From assembly GCA_037447655.1 (NCBI GenBank), contig JBBHKE010001893.1:94045-115649 (forward strand): DNA of 21,605 nt, read 5' to 3'. Made by a program: the position numbers and the translations under genes. This stretch comes from Zygnema cylindricum. Taxonomy: Eukaryota; Streptophyta; Zygnematophyceae; Zygnematales; Zygnemataceae. The notes under the pieces were generated by a model. It was not told where the DNA came from. It ran no database searches and worked only from the letters and a program-made list of their open reading frames with translations. Positions 9,341-20,095 of the stretch are shown piece after piece (within the stretch, counting starts at the first letter, position 1; each line of letters starts with the position of its first letter).

Positions 9341-10925
9341 TCAGTGGATTTGGCTGTAATTTTGGGAGCTTACATTGTCTATAGTATACTGCCTATTGGT
9401 GCAGTTTGAGGTGATTTTGTTTATTGTGGAGTATTCTGTGTTGTCTGAAACACAACTGTTTGAGAGGTAGTCTGTGGTGCTTCCGAGGGTAATCCATGGT
9501 TGAAATAGGCTGTGTACAACACTCTTTGCGGATGGTGGATGGCGTACTTCGTCGAATTTTCGCATTCTCCGTAACATCTCCGCAATTTCTTCATCACCTT
9601 CTGTGAGTTCACGCCGTTCTAAGGTGTTGCGGATGAGCGTGGTGTCTTTCTGAGACACCCGATCTCTAACCTTGTTGAGGTAAGATCTCCTTCCCGTCTC
9701 CTCTTGATATGGGTGACCCTTAATCTTAGGATGCCGGTTTTTTTGTGTCCTCTTCTTGGAGCTGATGGCCCTTGATTTTTCTAAGCCATATCCTATCTTT
9801 GCATTCGTTGTTGCAACAACATGTGGAAGGTTAAATTTGCATTTTTTCGTTCGCCGCTTTGATTCTTTCTCTGCAAGGTTAAAATGCCGATTTTTTTCTT
9901 TCTGCTTGTCTCCTTTGTCTAGGCTAGATAGCGTTGCATCCACTGATGTTTTTGACTTTGAGATATGCAGTTTCACGGACAAAGCCCTCGGCCATCTGGT
10001 TTGGCAGCTCTTTTGGAAGATCGCAGGCAAAAATGTTGTCACACGCTCTCAGCTAATTCTTGCGGTGACTCTCTTTCCATTGCTTCTCCAAAATGGTGAG
10101 TTATTCTTCCCATTCTATCTGCCGTCGTGGCAGACCTTCCCCTTCTCTAGCATCAGCTTTCGGAAAGATTCACACGTGTGAGACAGTGTCGCAGTCTGGC
10201 CTGCAATGAAGTCCTCAGAGAAATTTTTGTTTCCAGCTTTCCCTCCTCCATTCTTAGTATATTTGCCTATCTCCTCTCCGCTGTGGTCATCTTTGATCTC
10301 AATGCTCGAATTTGCAGACATAGTTTTTGTGATCTTGGTGCTAACATGTTCGTTTTGTCTCTACCACATCACCCTACTTGGTCACTAATTTGGCCAGTTT
10401 ACTTCCTTAAGCCGGGCTCAGCTCTTGGAGGCCTTTTAGGCATCACCACCTCAGTGGAGCCATGGATAACTATAAGCTTCTCTACGACCTCCTCCCAATT
10501 CCACTCCATCCCCGTTTGGCCCTCTAGTAAGGTGAGAACCGTTGTGAACTCAGGTGGTACAAATAGGAGTAGGAATGAAACCATAGTGACAGTTGGAAGG
10601 TGGAGACCGGTTGATTCTGCAATGACTAGGTCCTTAGAGAAGTGGGAAATGTTTTCTTTTGTCTGACTTTTCTTGATATAAAACTTGCTTGCTCCTCCAC
10701 TGATTGCAGATTCCTTGCCGGCGACCTCCATGACATGAATTCTTTCTATTGGTGGATCTCTTTCCCGTGAGGTGTTTTCATTTGGGATGATTTGAGTCAT
10801 TGCCCTCGCAAAGTCCGTCCTTTCCCGGTTGGATCTATTAACCGTAGGTTTGGGTTCCTCATGATCTCCCTTCCTGTGTGCACTTTTATCTCAGCTAGAA
10901 CTCTGTTAGAAATTAGCTTGCTCCT
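9341..10925 (-). pseudogene. Gag-only copia-like relic, copy A
   Basis: Minus-strand frames are shared with copy B. About 10660 to 10400 encodes NISHFSKDLV, GLHLPTVTMVSFLLL, PPEFTTVLTLLE and WNWEEVVEKLI. This matches the second half of a UBN2-type copia gag. At 10346-10314 a C-X4-H-X4-C remnant of a zinc knuckle follows, containing an in-frame stop; the first cysteine position is lysine. After it come an acidic DDHSGEE segment (10115-10321) and a basic tail (10042-9341) with RRSYLNKVRDRVSQ and NTLERRELTEGDEEI. No protease, integrase or reverse-transcriptase motif appears, so this looks like a non-autonomous element. Stops and frame changes show decay. The N-terminal part (10925-10800) does not resemble copy B. 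Confidence 0.55.
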
Positions 10926-11479
10926 CATTTGAGCCATCTTACTCACTTTCCATTCATTTATTTTTGGTGTGAGAAAATTTGATGCATAAATCTTCTTCTT
11001 TTATGGTGGAGTTACTAACATGCATTTCACTTGTTTTGCAAAACGGTTTATTGTCTGTGATGACTTTGCTCCCGCTTTGTGATGGTCGTCATAGATTGGG
11101 AGGGTGGATGATTCAAGGCCTCATTAAGATTGGTCATTTAAGCAGGGTTGACTCGTGGGACACTCGGCTCTTACTCCCTTTTCGGATGGTAAGTTTTTGT
11201 GTTTGTTGCCTTTGCTCCCACTGTTGATGAATTCGCAGTCTGATTTGATGACTAACGTTTTCTGAATGTTTCCCACTTCTTGGTTATCCATCCTCTTCTC
11301 GATTTGCCTTGTGCTTTTTTGTTGATCCCCTACTTTTCTTGTCCATTTGCCAACACATTAAACAATTTCTTTCAATTTTGCAGATCAGTGGATTGACTCT
11401 CATTACCTTGGTCAACATGACGCAAATCTGTGCTCATAGGGCCGCATGTAGCCACTCGGCTACCAATGATCCTCGAAAC
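10926..11479. other. Spacer between the two gag relics, nothing recognised
   Basis: Short open frames on both strands show no family motif. There is no obvious LTR, primer site or RNA gene. It may be the 5' leader of copy A or a remnant of the copy B tail. Confidence 0.4.
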
Positions 11480-13274
11480 TCATTGGATCTCCTTGTTCTT
11501 GACATCCTCTATTTGAAGAAAGAAAATGTGATCCTTTTCGTCGTTCCTCTTTGATTCTTCTTTCTTAGAATCAACTATTTTACTGCTTGACGTTATTTTG
11601 TCACTGCTTGCTTTTGTCGTCTCCGATTGAGGCTTGATGGCTTTCTCTTTTGCAAAGTCTGTTGCAAAGTCTGCGTTTTGAATTTCGATGATTATCCCAT
11701 GCTGCGGCTTTACAATCATGCGTGTGCCGCCTTTGTTGCCTCCTACGATCTCGGTTTGACATGCCCGACAGTTGGCATACCGTTGTATCTCTGTGTAAAA
11801 CAGGGTTTTGGTCCTCTTTGAAGATGTTGGATGGCGCACTTGGTTCACTATGCCCATTCTCCGTGACATCTTCACAGATTTCTTCATCACCTTCTGTGGG
11901 TTCACGTCGTTCTAAGGTGTTGCTGATGAGCATGGTGTCGTACTGAGACACTTGATCTCTAACCTTGTTGAGGTAAGATCTCCTCGTCTCCTCTTGAGAT
12001 AGGTGACCTTTGATCTTAGGATCTCCGTTCGTTCGTGTGCTCCACTTGGAGCTGATGACCATTGACTTGTTTGAGCCATTTACCAACTTTGCATTCACTG
12101 CAGCAGCAACATGTGCAAAGTCAAATGTGCAACTTTTCTGTTCCCCGCTTTGATTCTTTCTCTGCGGGGTTAGAACTCCATTTTTTTCATTTCTGGTCGT
12201 CTATTTTGTCTTAGGCTGGATGGCGTCCGATCCATTGATGCTTCTGACTTTGGGATGTGCAGGTTCACGGACAGAGCTATCGCCCACCTTATTTGGCGGC
12301 TTATTGGGAAGATTGCTGGCGGAGATGGTTTCACATGCTCTCGGTTGATTCTCGTGGTGACTCTCCTTCCATTGCTTCCCCGAAATGGTGAGTTTTCTTT
12401 CCCCTTCTATCTGCCCTCGTGGCAGACCTTCCCCTTCTCTATCATCTGCTTTCGGAAAGAGGCACACCTTTGAGACTGTGGTGCAGTCTAGAGTGTGACC
12501 TGCAATGAAATCATTAGGGATGTATATGTTTCCAGTTTCTTCCCCTCCATTGTCAGCAGTTTTGCCTGTTTCCTCTCCGCTGTGGTCGTCTTTGATCTGA
12601 ATGCTCAAATTGCAGACTGAGTCTTTGTGACCTGGGTTCTGACATGTTTGTTTTGTCTCTACCCGTCTACTGCTTGGTCACTAATTTGACCGCGATTCTT
12701 TGATGCTAGGCTCGCTCTAGGAGGTCTTTGCGGGCATCACCACCTTGGTGGAGCCTTTTGCACTGATCAACTTCTTGACAACCTCCTCCCACTTCCACTC
12801 CTTCCCCTCGTGGTTCTCTAATAAAGTGAGAATCAATGTTAACTTATGAGGTAGTGACAGCAATAGTAATGAGATTTTAGTCACCGTTGGAAGGTGGAGA
12901 TCTGTTGATTCTACTTTGACTAGGTTCTTAGAAAAATGGGAAATGTTTTTTTGGAGCGTCATCGTATCATCATAGACTCTGTGAGTTAGCAATCGGAGCG
13001 GTCTAATCTGTACAGTCATGGATGATCTGTTAGTTGTCTTCTCCGTTAAATTTTCCCTTTTGAGCCCTCCGATGTCGTTTTCTAAAGCTCTCCCTTCTTT
13101 CGCATCCAATTCTCGGATCTGATTTGCTACTCTTGTTGTTGTTGCAGAAACCTCCGATTCTTCTCCTCTACTCTTTGCCTTTTTGGGATGGCTGCTACTT
13201 TCTTCTCTCACAATTTCGAACTCCTTTGTGCCCCTTACGGGTGTGCCCATAACTTGTCGCGCTTGGTCGGTCAT
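11480..13274 (-). pseudogene. Gag-only copia-like relic, copy B
   Basis: A 185-codon frame (13274-12717) starts MTDQARQVMGTP. Its first 100 residues are charged and unrecognised. From about residue 108 it reads NISHFSKNLV, TKISLLLLSLPHKL, LTLLENHEG and WKWEEVVKKLI, the copia gag pattern. A C-X4-H-X4-C knuckle remnant lies at 12644-12612 (CQNPGHKDSVC, first cysteine lost). A 135-codon frame (12608-12201) continues through an acidic DDHSGEE segment to KVRSINGSDA. The next frame (12098-11601) carries RRSYLNKVRDQVSQ and NTLERREPTEGDEEI, as in copy A. The frame 11905-11480 ends Lys/Glu-rich. No pol domain is seen. Copy B is less damaged than copy A in the middle part. Confidence 0.55.
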
Positions 13275-14207
13275 CTAAGTCAACGGGGAGAGTTCCCTGT
13301 AACCACAGACCACTTGGACCGGCCACAGATAAACCACTCAAAGAGGCTTAGGGAGTCATAGATAATCGATAGAGATAAAAAGATTTAGAGTACGGAGAGA
13401 TATTTAACAAGTAGACAAAAGTATACAGAGTAGATTCTAGAAAAAGCCGTAGCTTAGATTGATGGTCCGTTTAGGACAAAATGATACAAATGACTTTTAT
13501 ATAAAGCCAAATCTATTCTTGTCTCACTCTCTATATGTCTGAATTGTTGTCCTCGTTGATGGATGAAGGGTTATTTTTCTGTCTACTTTGCTTTGTCTTT
13601 TCTATGCAAACAAAGAGTCTACACTAAATAAGCCACCAAAGTGTGGTCCAATCTATACCTATTTACACATTGATTGTCCACCGGGAATTGCCACACGTTT
13701 GTACACAATTCCGTACATAAAGCATTCATTCAAACATGTTGTCGTTGGGTTCAATTCTGTACATTCCTATTTGTCACGTCACGTCACGTCACACATTTGC
13801 AAATCGGTACTTTCGTCAGAGTTGATGGATCGCTGAAGATCGTCCAAAACCAACAGTACGAACTTACACAATTCGTACATTGCACTTTTTAAAAGCAATC
13901 AAAATTAAAGTAGCTAACGCTAATTAAACAGCACGGATTTTAACGTAAAACAAAAACAAGGTTGATTAAGTTGTAGTATTATTTCTGATTATGCCTCTTT
14001 TCCATTAGATTATTAGATGTTTTTATATCTTTTTTTTTATTATAAATTCAAAGTCGGTCAACGCATTTCATAATGTTTTGGATTTTGTTTCTTGCGCATA
14101 TTCATTATTTTTTGGGCATTTCATGCCTGCGTTGTTCCGTGCGCGTGAGACATCTATGCTCTGAACAGAAAACGATTCTTTTACAACGCGAGACATTACT
14201 TCGCACG
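13275..14207. other. Unassigned stretch, possible LTR-like promoter region
   Basis: No gene is recognised. On the minus strand TTTATATAAAAG (13494-13505) lies about 220 bp upstream of the copy B start and could be the TATA box of that element's 5' LTR. No matching second LTR was found, so this stays weak. A GTCAC tandem repeat is listed separately. Confidence 0.3.
13773..13792. repeat. Four tandem GTCAC units
   Basis: GTCAC is repeated four times exactly. Read on the other strand it gives overlapping TGACG/GTGAC cores, the sequence bound by plant bZIP factors. With no gene next to it, a regulatory role is speculative. Confidence 0.8.
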
Positions 14208-14400
14208 TTAGGGTGGTAGGGAGGGGGAGGGGTGCAGAGGATTGGGGAAGAGGACTAGAGGTGAAGTGGTGGAGAGGGCGGGAGAGGCAAAGGGGGACAT
14301 GGCAAAAGCAAGCGGGGGAAATGTGGAGAGGGTGAGATGGGGAGAGGGAGAGAGTTGATAGAGATGATATAGGGGGGTAGTGGAGAGGGGAAAGATCAAG
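14208..14400. repeat. G-rich purine tract
   Basis: About 190 bp of nearly pure purine on the plus strand (runs such as gggagggggagggg and gatggggagagggagagag). It changes abruptly to an AT-rich array at 14400. Open frames on its minus strand are Pro/Ser/Leu-only artefacts. Confidence 0.85.
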
Positions 14401-15040
14401 AACAATAACAGTTATAATTAATAACTACAATAATAACAATAATAATAGTAATATTAATAAGAATAAAAATAATATGAACAATGAAAACAATAATGATAAT
14501 AGTAATAATAGTTATAATAATACTGATTATATTAGTAATACTAATAATAACAATAAAAATAAAATTGTTAATTACTCTATAATAATAATCATATTGAAAA
14601 TTAATGAAAATATTAATGATAGAAAGTAACAAAAAAAATAATAATTCAATGACAGAAAAATTTCAAGTGATAAGTAATAATAAATATTATCATAATTTTG
14701 AAAAAAAATATTATTAAAAACAGCAATTATACGAAAAAAGATTATTTACAAAATTATCAAATGTAACTCCAAATGATATCAATAGTAGTGGTTTATAGTT
14801 ACGACTCTCAAAGGTCTTATGTTAACAAAAAAAACTAGTCCTTAACTATAGTAAATTAAATACCCGGAAAAATCCGTTATTTTTCTAGAACCGAGGGTCC
14901 ACGCAATAGGGTAAAAGGAGGCGTAGCAGGAGGTTTATCTGGTGGTTGCGACAACTTTTTTAAACATTGTAAGCTGATTTACATTCATAAATAAAATAAT
15001 ATTATTCATAAATACTATTTTTATTTTCAGTTTTTTCTTA
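14401..15040. repeat. TAA/AAT-rich low-complexity array
   Basis: Degenerate trinucleotide-type sequence (aataataacaat, aatagtaat) to about 14760, then ordinary AT-rich DNA to 15040. No gene is recognised. A minus frame of Ile/Asn/Val codons here is compositional. Confidence 0.75.
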
Positions 15041-15347
15041 TGATTGGTTTTGTGGATGTCCTGTCACTGATATCTCGATGACAACGAATTGAGTGGAAGC
15101 ATTCCATAGTCCATCGGGCAACTGACAAAACTCCGGATAGTGTAAGACACGTGAAACCATTTCAATGTCGAAAGTCAAAATGAAATTAAGGCAGAGTCAT
15201 TAAATTATGTATCAAAGTCATAGCTAGAGTCAAAGTAGAAGTCAAATTTAGGATCGAACCAGAAGTTTGAAGATCATACCCATACTCCGAGTGAGACTCA
15301 TTGTCAAACTAAACTTAAAGAAATTTATATGACTTGATGGTGGAAAA
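15041..15347. repeat. Two-block repeat, copy 1
   Basis: Block 1 (15041-15155) starts tgattggttttgtggatg, contains gagtggaagcattccat and ends with gtaagacac. It matches 17871-17987. Block 2 (15326-15347) is tatatgacttgatggtgg plus A-rich sequence and matches 18272-18293. Order, strand and approximate spacing are the same in both copies. A purine tract follows block 2 at once in both. Confidence 0.75.
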
Positions 15348-16708
15348 TTGGAGAGAAGGGTGGGGAGGGGCGGGTGGTGGAGTGAGGTCTACCCCTCTAC
15401 CCTTCCCAGCTCCCCTCCTCCCTCCCGCCCTCTCTCTACGCTCCCGCCATCACCTTCGCCCCTCTCCGTCTTTCCCCTCTCCCCGTCTATCCATCCCCCC
15501 CTCTACCCCTCTCCAACTCTCTCTTTCTTACAAGTCCCTGTTCCTCTCCTGCTCTCTCTCTCTCCCTCCCCCTCCCTTTTCGCTGTTTCCTTTTCTCTGC
15601 CACTTCCTTTCCCTTTCCGTCTCTCTCTCCCTCTCCCCCTCTCCCCTGTTCCCTCTCCCCCTATCCCCTGTTCCCTCTACCCCTCTCCCCTTTTCCCTTT
15701 CTCCCCCTTCCCCCCTCTCTCCCCTCTATTATATCCTTCTCGACTTATCTCCCTATGCCTCTCTTCCCCACTTTCCCTCTCCCCTCTCTCCTCTCTCTCC
15801 CCTCGCTCTCTCTCTCCTCTTACTCTTCTCCCACTTTCTTCCTATCCCGTTCTCCTATTCTCCCCCTCTCTTTCTCTAAAACTTTATCCCTTCCCCATCT
15901 CCCCCTCTCGTCCTCTGGACCCCTCCCACGTTACCCCTCTCCCTCTCTACCCCTCCTACTCTCGCCCACTCCCTTCTTCTCCGCCTCTTTCCCTGTCCCA
16001 TTCTCACCCTTCCCCCCGCTCCCCCTCTACGCCTATTCCCCGCCTCTTCTCCCCTCTCCTGCACTTACTCCTTCCCCCTCCCTCTCTCCTTCTCCCTCTC
16101 CCTCCCTCTCCCTCTCCCTCTCCCTCACCCTCTCCCTCTCCCTCTTTTTCCGCTTATTCCTCTTCATTCTCCTCTTCCCCTGTCCCCCCCCCACCATACT
16201 TCCTGCCCCTCTCTCCACCTCTCCCCCTCTCCACCTGTTTCCCTCTCCCCTTCTTCCCACCTCCTTCTATCCCCTTCTCTGCCTCTCCCTACTTCTCTCA
16301 CTACCTCTCACTGTCCCTTTCCATCTCCCTTTCCTCTTCCTCGCCATCGCTCTCTCACTCTCACTTTCTCTTTTCTCGCCCGATCCCTCTTTCTGCCCCT
16401 CCCCTCTCCCCCCTACTCATCCTTCCCTCTCACCTCTTCCTGCCATCAGCCTCCCCAACTCCCCCCCCTCCCCCTCTCTCCCCTTTTCCACCCCTCCCCC
16501 TTTCCCTTCTTTCCTTCTCCTCCCTCTCCCTCTCCCCCTCCCTCTCCCCCTCCCCCCTCCCCCTCCCCCTCCCTCTCGCCCTCTCCCTCTTTTTTTTCCC
16601 TCTCCCTTTCCACCCCCCTCTCTACCTAACTATCCTCCTTTCGCCCTCTCCCTCTTTTTTTTTCCCTCTCCCTTTCCAATTCCCTTTCCACCTCCCTCTC
16701 CCTTTTAA
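15348..16708. repeat. About 1.3-kb polypyrimidine tract with a purine edge
   Basis: The first 40 bases are G-rich on the plus strand (15348-15390). From there to about 16708 the plus strand is almost only C and T, in runs of CCCTCT and CCCCTCC. Because no stop codon can be built from C and T alone, frames of 464 and 317 codons appear, made of Ser, Pro, Leu and Phe. They are not genes. The minus strand has repeated G-runs (for example opposite 16520-16580) that could form quadruplexes, and the tract could form a triplex. Confidence 0.9.
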
Positions 16709-17715
16709 TACTTCCTATTTAAATTTTATACTTAACAAGTGATATTTTATCTTGTAATACTTCATTCTTTGTAGAAAAAAATTATCAATTAATACTCATC
16801 ACTTAAAGCTTATTAAGTAATACCTTATAATAAACAACTTTTAATGTTTAATGAATTATAATTTATATAACAACGAAAAAATAGGATTCAATGATTAAAA
16901 TATAAAAATTAAAAATCAATAATTAATAATTTAGAAAAAAAGTTTAGTAATTATAATTTAACAATCATCAATTATTATATAAAAAGAAGTTATACATATA
17001 AGTGTTAATGAATAATCGATAAAAAATAATTAATAAAAAATAGAGAAAAACAAAAAAAACCACAATAAAGTAATATTGAAAATAATGAACAATAATAGTA
17101 AATAATAATGGTAATAATAATATTCAACAAAAAAAAAATTAACAATAATTATAACAATAAAAATTAAATAATAATCAATATTAAAAACATAAATAACATA
17201 AAAATTAAATAATCATGCTTATAATAATCATAAATAATAACAACAATAACAATAAGAATAAAAAATATCATATTTATAATAGTAATAAAAGTTAATAACC
17301 ATAAAAAAAATGCTTAATATTGAAATAGTTGAATCCCAATTAACTAGTAACAATAAAGATAACGATAACAACGACAAAATGAGTAATTACATCAACATTT
17401 TATAAAACAGAATGATAACTAAAACATTTTTAATTATAAATATCAATAAGTGATTTTTAATGATATCAAGTGATGTCCTATAGTTACCACCAATAAAACA
17501 TAAATATCTTATATTAACGATAAAAATTATTGATTTTTAATTCTTATTAATGAAATCTTTTGAAAATAACCTTCATATTCAATATAAAGAGAAAAAAATA
17601 TTAATTTAACATTTTATTAATTGTTCTTGTTTCTATTTATTGAATTTAATTATAAAATTAGGTATATTTTTTTTTGGTAAAATTGGCAAAAAAATAGTGA
17701 CAAATTGTGGCAAAG
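16709..17715. repeat. Second TAA/AAT-rich low-complexity array
   Basis: About 1 kb of AT-only-like sequence with many aataat, taataa and aacaat units, the same style as 14401-14760. It directly follows the pyrimidine tract. No gene or RNA is recognised. Confidence 0.75.
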
Positions 17716-17790
17716 CAACACGAAAGGGGAGGGGGGAAAGAGGGGCAGGTGATGGTGGAAGGGAAGGGAGTGGGGGCGTGCACCTAAACA
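17716..17790. repeat. Short purine tract
   Basis: G-rich plus-strand sequence (aaaggggaggggggaaagagg and similar) between the AT-rich array and copy 2 of the two-block repeat. Confidence 0.7.
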
Positions 17791-17870
17791 AATGCGATAG
17801 TGTCTTTGAAAATTGTATACCATATTCTTTTTCCCATTTGATATTTGTTATTTTTTTGCCATTTTTTAAA

Positions 17871-18293
17871 TGATTGGTTTTGTGGATGCCTATTGTCACA
17901 GATATCTACACTTCAACCTGTTGAGTGGAAACATTCCATCGTCCAGCAGTAAATTGACATCCCTCCAATACTTGTAAGACACATGACACTAAAGAGGGAG
18001 GGAGAGGGGGAGGGGGAAAGGGAGGGGAGAGAACCAAAGAGGAATCGGAGGGGGTGAGTGAAAGAAGCACTTAAACGTGAGAAGAGAGGGAAAAAGGGGA
18101 GGATGGGGAGGAGGATTATTTTTTGTAAGAAACATGACAGTAAGCTTGTGGTAAGCATAAAAAATTTTGTGGCCTAAACGTAAATTATCTGTTGCAAAAA
18201 ATAGTTCAACGCATCAAAAGTTTATCAAAAGGTTTTTTAGTTCAGTTTGAACAACCTAATAAAAAAAAATCTATATGACTTGATGGTGAAAAA
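17871..18293. repeat. Two-block repeat, copy 2, with inserted purine tract
   Basis: Block 1 is 17871-17987 and block 2 is 18272-18293, matching copy 1 at 15041-15347. The spacing between block starts is 401 bp here against 285 bp in copy 1. The extra length is largely a purine tract (about 17993-18115). That tract is bracketed by near-identical direct repeats: tgtaagacacatgaca (17973-17988) and tgtaagaaacatgaca (18126-18141). Confidence 0.7.
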
Positions 18294-18341
18294 CGGGAAG
18301 CAGAAAAAAAGGGTGGTGGGTGGGGTAGAGGGAGAGGGATC
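18294..18341. repeat. Purine tract after block 2
   Basis: Plus-strand purine run (agggtggtgggtggggtag and similar), in the same position relative to block 2 as the long tract that follows copy 1. Confidence 0.65.
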
Positions 18342-19665
18342 AATAAGGCGATGATGATTGAAAAAGATGTGGATCTGAGAAATTGAATTTTAAAAATGTG
18401 TGTTATTCTTTTGACTTCTTAATGGGTATTTGCATAATATATATATAATTTTTTTTCTTCTTTGTAAAATTCATTTTTAGGTTGTATCTTTTATGCAATG
18501 AAGGGAAGAGGAGTGAGAGAGGGTGGAAACTGGTGAATTAAATCAATTTTCTCCTTAGTTTTACGTTGATATTTAAGATTTGTTCTTTTTTGTGGTGTTC
18601 ATTTCTTATTGTAAAACGTTTCTAAAGTATTGACGTGTAATTAAATTTTTGTTGATAGAAATAACTATAGATGGTATATTATTCAAAATGCCATCTTCAA
18701 ACAAAAATATTTTCTGACTTTTCAACGGCGAATGGGATATTTTTTTCAGAAAGTTTATACTTTTTCTTTAAAATGCCAAACAATCTTATTTTTATTGCTT
18801 TTATTTAACAACATTTTTTTTATGAAATATTGAATCGCTTAATAGCGGTGAAGGCTATCAGGGTGAGAAAATTGAAATTAACATCAGGCTTATGCAAAAA
18901 CATCACATTTAAAATTTGTGTTTTGCTTCTGTTATTTTTATTTTTAACCTAGATATTTTCCTTCAGTGGTTGTAGGCTATTTTTTTTTTAGATTTAGCAA
19001 TAAATGGGTGAGGAGGAGGGGATCGTGACATAAGCCATTTACCATGGAATTTTGCATTTTTTCTTTTTCCATTTCTTACCGGGTTAATTTTTTTATAAAT
19101 TGGTTTCGCACCTTATTTTTTGCTACTTTGGATAACTATTACCCGATAAAATCATGCGCAAATGTTAATGGTTTTTTCCAAAAAAAGCTATACGACATTG
19201 TTAATTTTGCCAAGTAGAATTTTACAATAGTTGATTTTTCTCGCGTAATAAATGAAAATTAATCTATATTTTTTTCTTCACTGTTTTTTAATTTGAATGA
19301 AATTTCATCATTCTAAAAACTCATTTTAGATTTTTTACGGTTTTTTACGTTGTCTAAGCAGCAAATCTGAGTTTCAATTTTAAGATATCGCACTTGTTTC
19401 AAAATTACCCATAAAAAAAAATAAGTTATCGGTTACAAACACATTGTTATTTTCCTAATAAAATAGTTTATTTATGTGCAATCAAATCATTAAGATAAGC
19501 AGACGTAAATTCCAAATCACCTAGTTTGTGTCCGCACCTTTTGTATCCTTGTCGTACGTAAATCAAGGTTGATGCCTTTCTAAATTTTTATTTTTAGACG
19601 TGCTATCGTGGATGTTGATGGTCTACCGAGTAATTTTTTTTTTAAATGGCGAACAATATTCACAG
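18342..19665. other. AT-rich stretch, probably intergenic or intron
   Basis: Many T-runs and no coding frame that I recognise. The end (tattcacag at 19657-19665) could be a splice acceptor for the exon that follows, and ttctggcag at 19672-19680 is an alternative. Confidence 0.45.
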
Positions 19666-19842
19666 ATTCCTTTCTGGCAGCTACTTCACCGGGCAGGTTA
19701 CCTCAGCCAAAGGGCTCCCATCATGTAAGGAGATATCCGACAATTGCCTATTTGGCTCAAGTCTCCCAACTGGGTGCGCGTCCAAGGATCAACGACCAAA
19801 AAGCGAATGTGACGCGTTTTGCAATGCGACCCAACTAGGCGG

Positions 19843-19878
19843 CCCTTGTGGGGGAGGCGGTCCTTGTGGGGGAGGCGG
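19843..19878 (+). repeat. 18-bp tandem duplication in the exon
   Basis: cccttgtgggggaggcgg (19843-19860) and tccttgtgggggaggcgg (19861-19878) differ at one base. They encode a repeated Pro-Cys-Gly4 motif. Confidence 0.9.
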
Positions 19879-19990
19879 TGTATGACACGAACGGGCCATC
19901 ATGTGCATGCAATGAAGGATATAACAATTCTGTTAGAATCGTCGATATTCAACTAATCGCTAGGGCGCCAAAGTGTTAACTTTGGAAAAT

Positions 19991-20061
19991 GGCCAAGCCG
20001 GGGATCGAGCCCGGGACCTGTGCAAACCGTACACTAGCTCTACTAACTGAGCTACCTGGCC
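19991..20061 (-). tRNA. tRNA-like unit in the complete LTR (not a normal tRNA)
   Basis: The 71-nt unit folds as a cloverleaf. The acceptor GGCCAGG pairs with CTTGGCC, allowing wobble. The D arm is GCTC/GAGC around AGTTAGTA. The T arm is CCGGG/CCCGG with loop CTCGATC. An A discriminator is followed by TTTT (19989-19986 on the minus strand), a Pol III terminator. Box A is TAGCTCAGTTAG and box B is GGCTCGATCC. The anticodon stem has a mismatch (AGTGT/GCACA), and the loop ACGGTTT lacks U33, so it is unlikely to decode. TATAAA lies 29 bp upstream. It is best read as a tRNA-derived Pol III promoter module. Confidence 0.6.
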
Positions 20062-20089
20062 GATGTGTACGCAAGCGCCTAATACCGAA

Positions 20090-20095
20090 TTTATA
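20090..20095 (-). promoter_or_regulatory. TATA box upstream of the tRNA-like unit
   Basis: TATAAA on the minus strand, 29 bp before the first base of the tRNA-like unit. This spacing would place a start site at or near that unit, and plant tRNA genes often have TATA-like elements at this distance. Confidence 0.45.

Noticed and set aside
13341-13620. 5' LTR of gag relic copy B
   Set aside because: A TATA-like sequence exists on the minus strand, but I found no second copy of this sequence at the other side of the relic.
14208-14632. Minus-strand frames rich in Pro/Ser or in Ile/Asn
   Set aside because: These are compositional artefacts of the purine tract and the TAA-type array.
15334-16742. 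Long plus-strand open frames (464, 317 and 181 codons)
   Set aside because: They consist almost only of Ser, Pro, Leu and Phe because the tract is C/T-only and cannot form stop codons. There is no domain and no sensible start or end.
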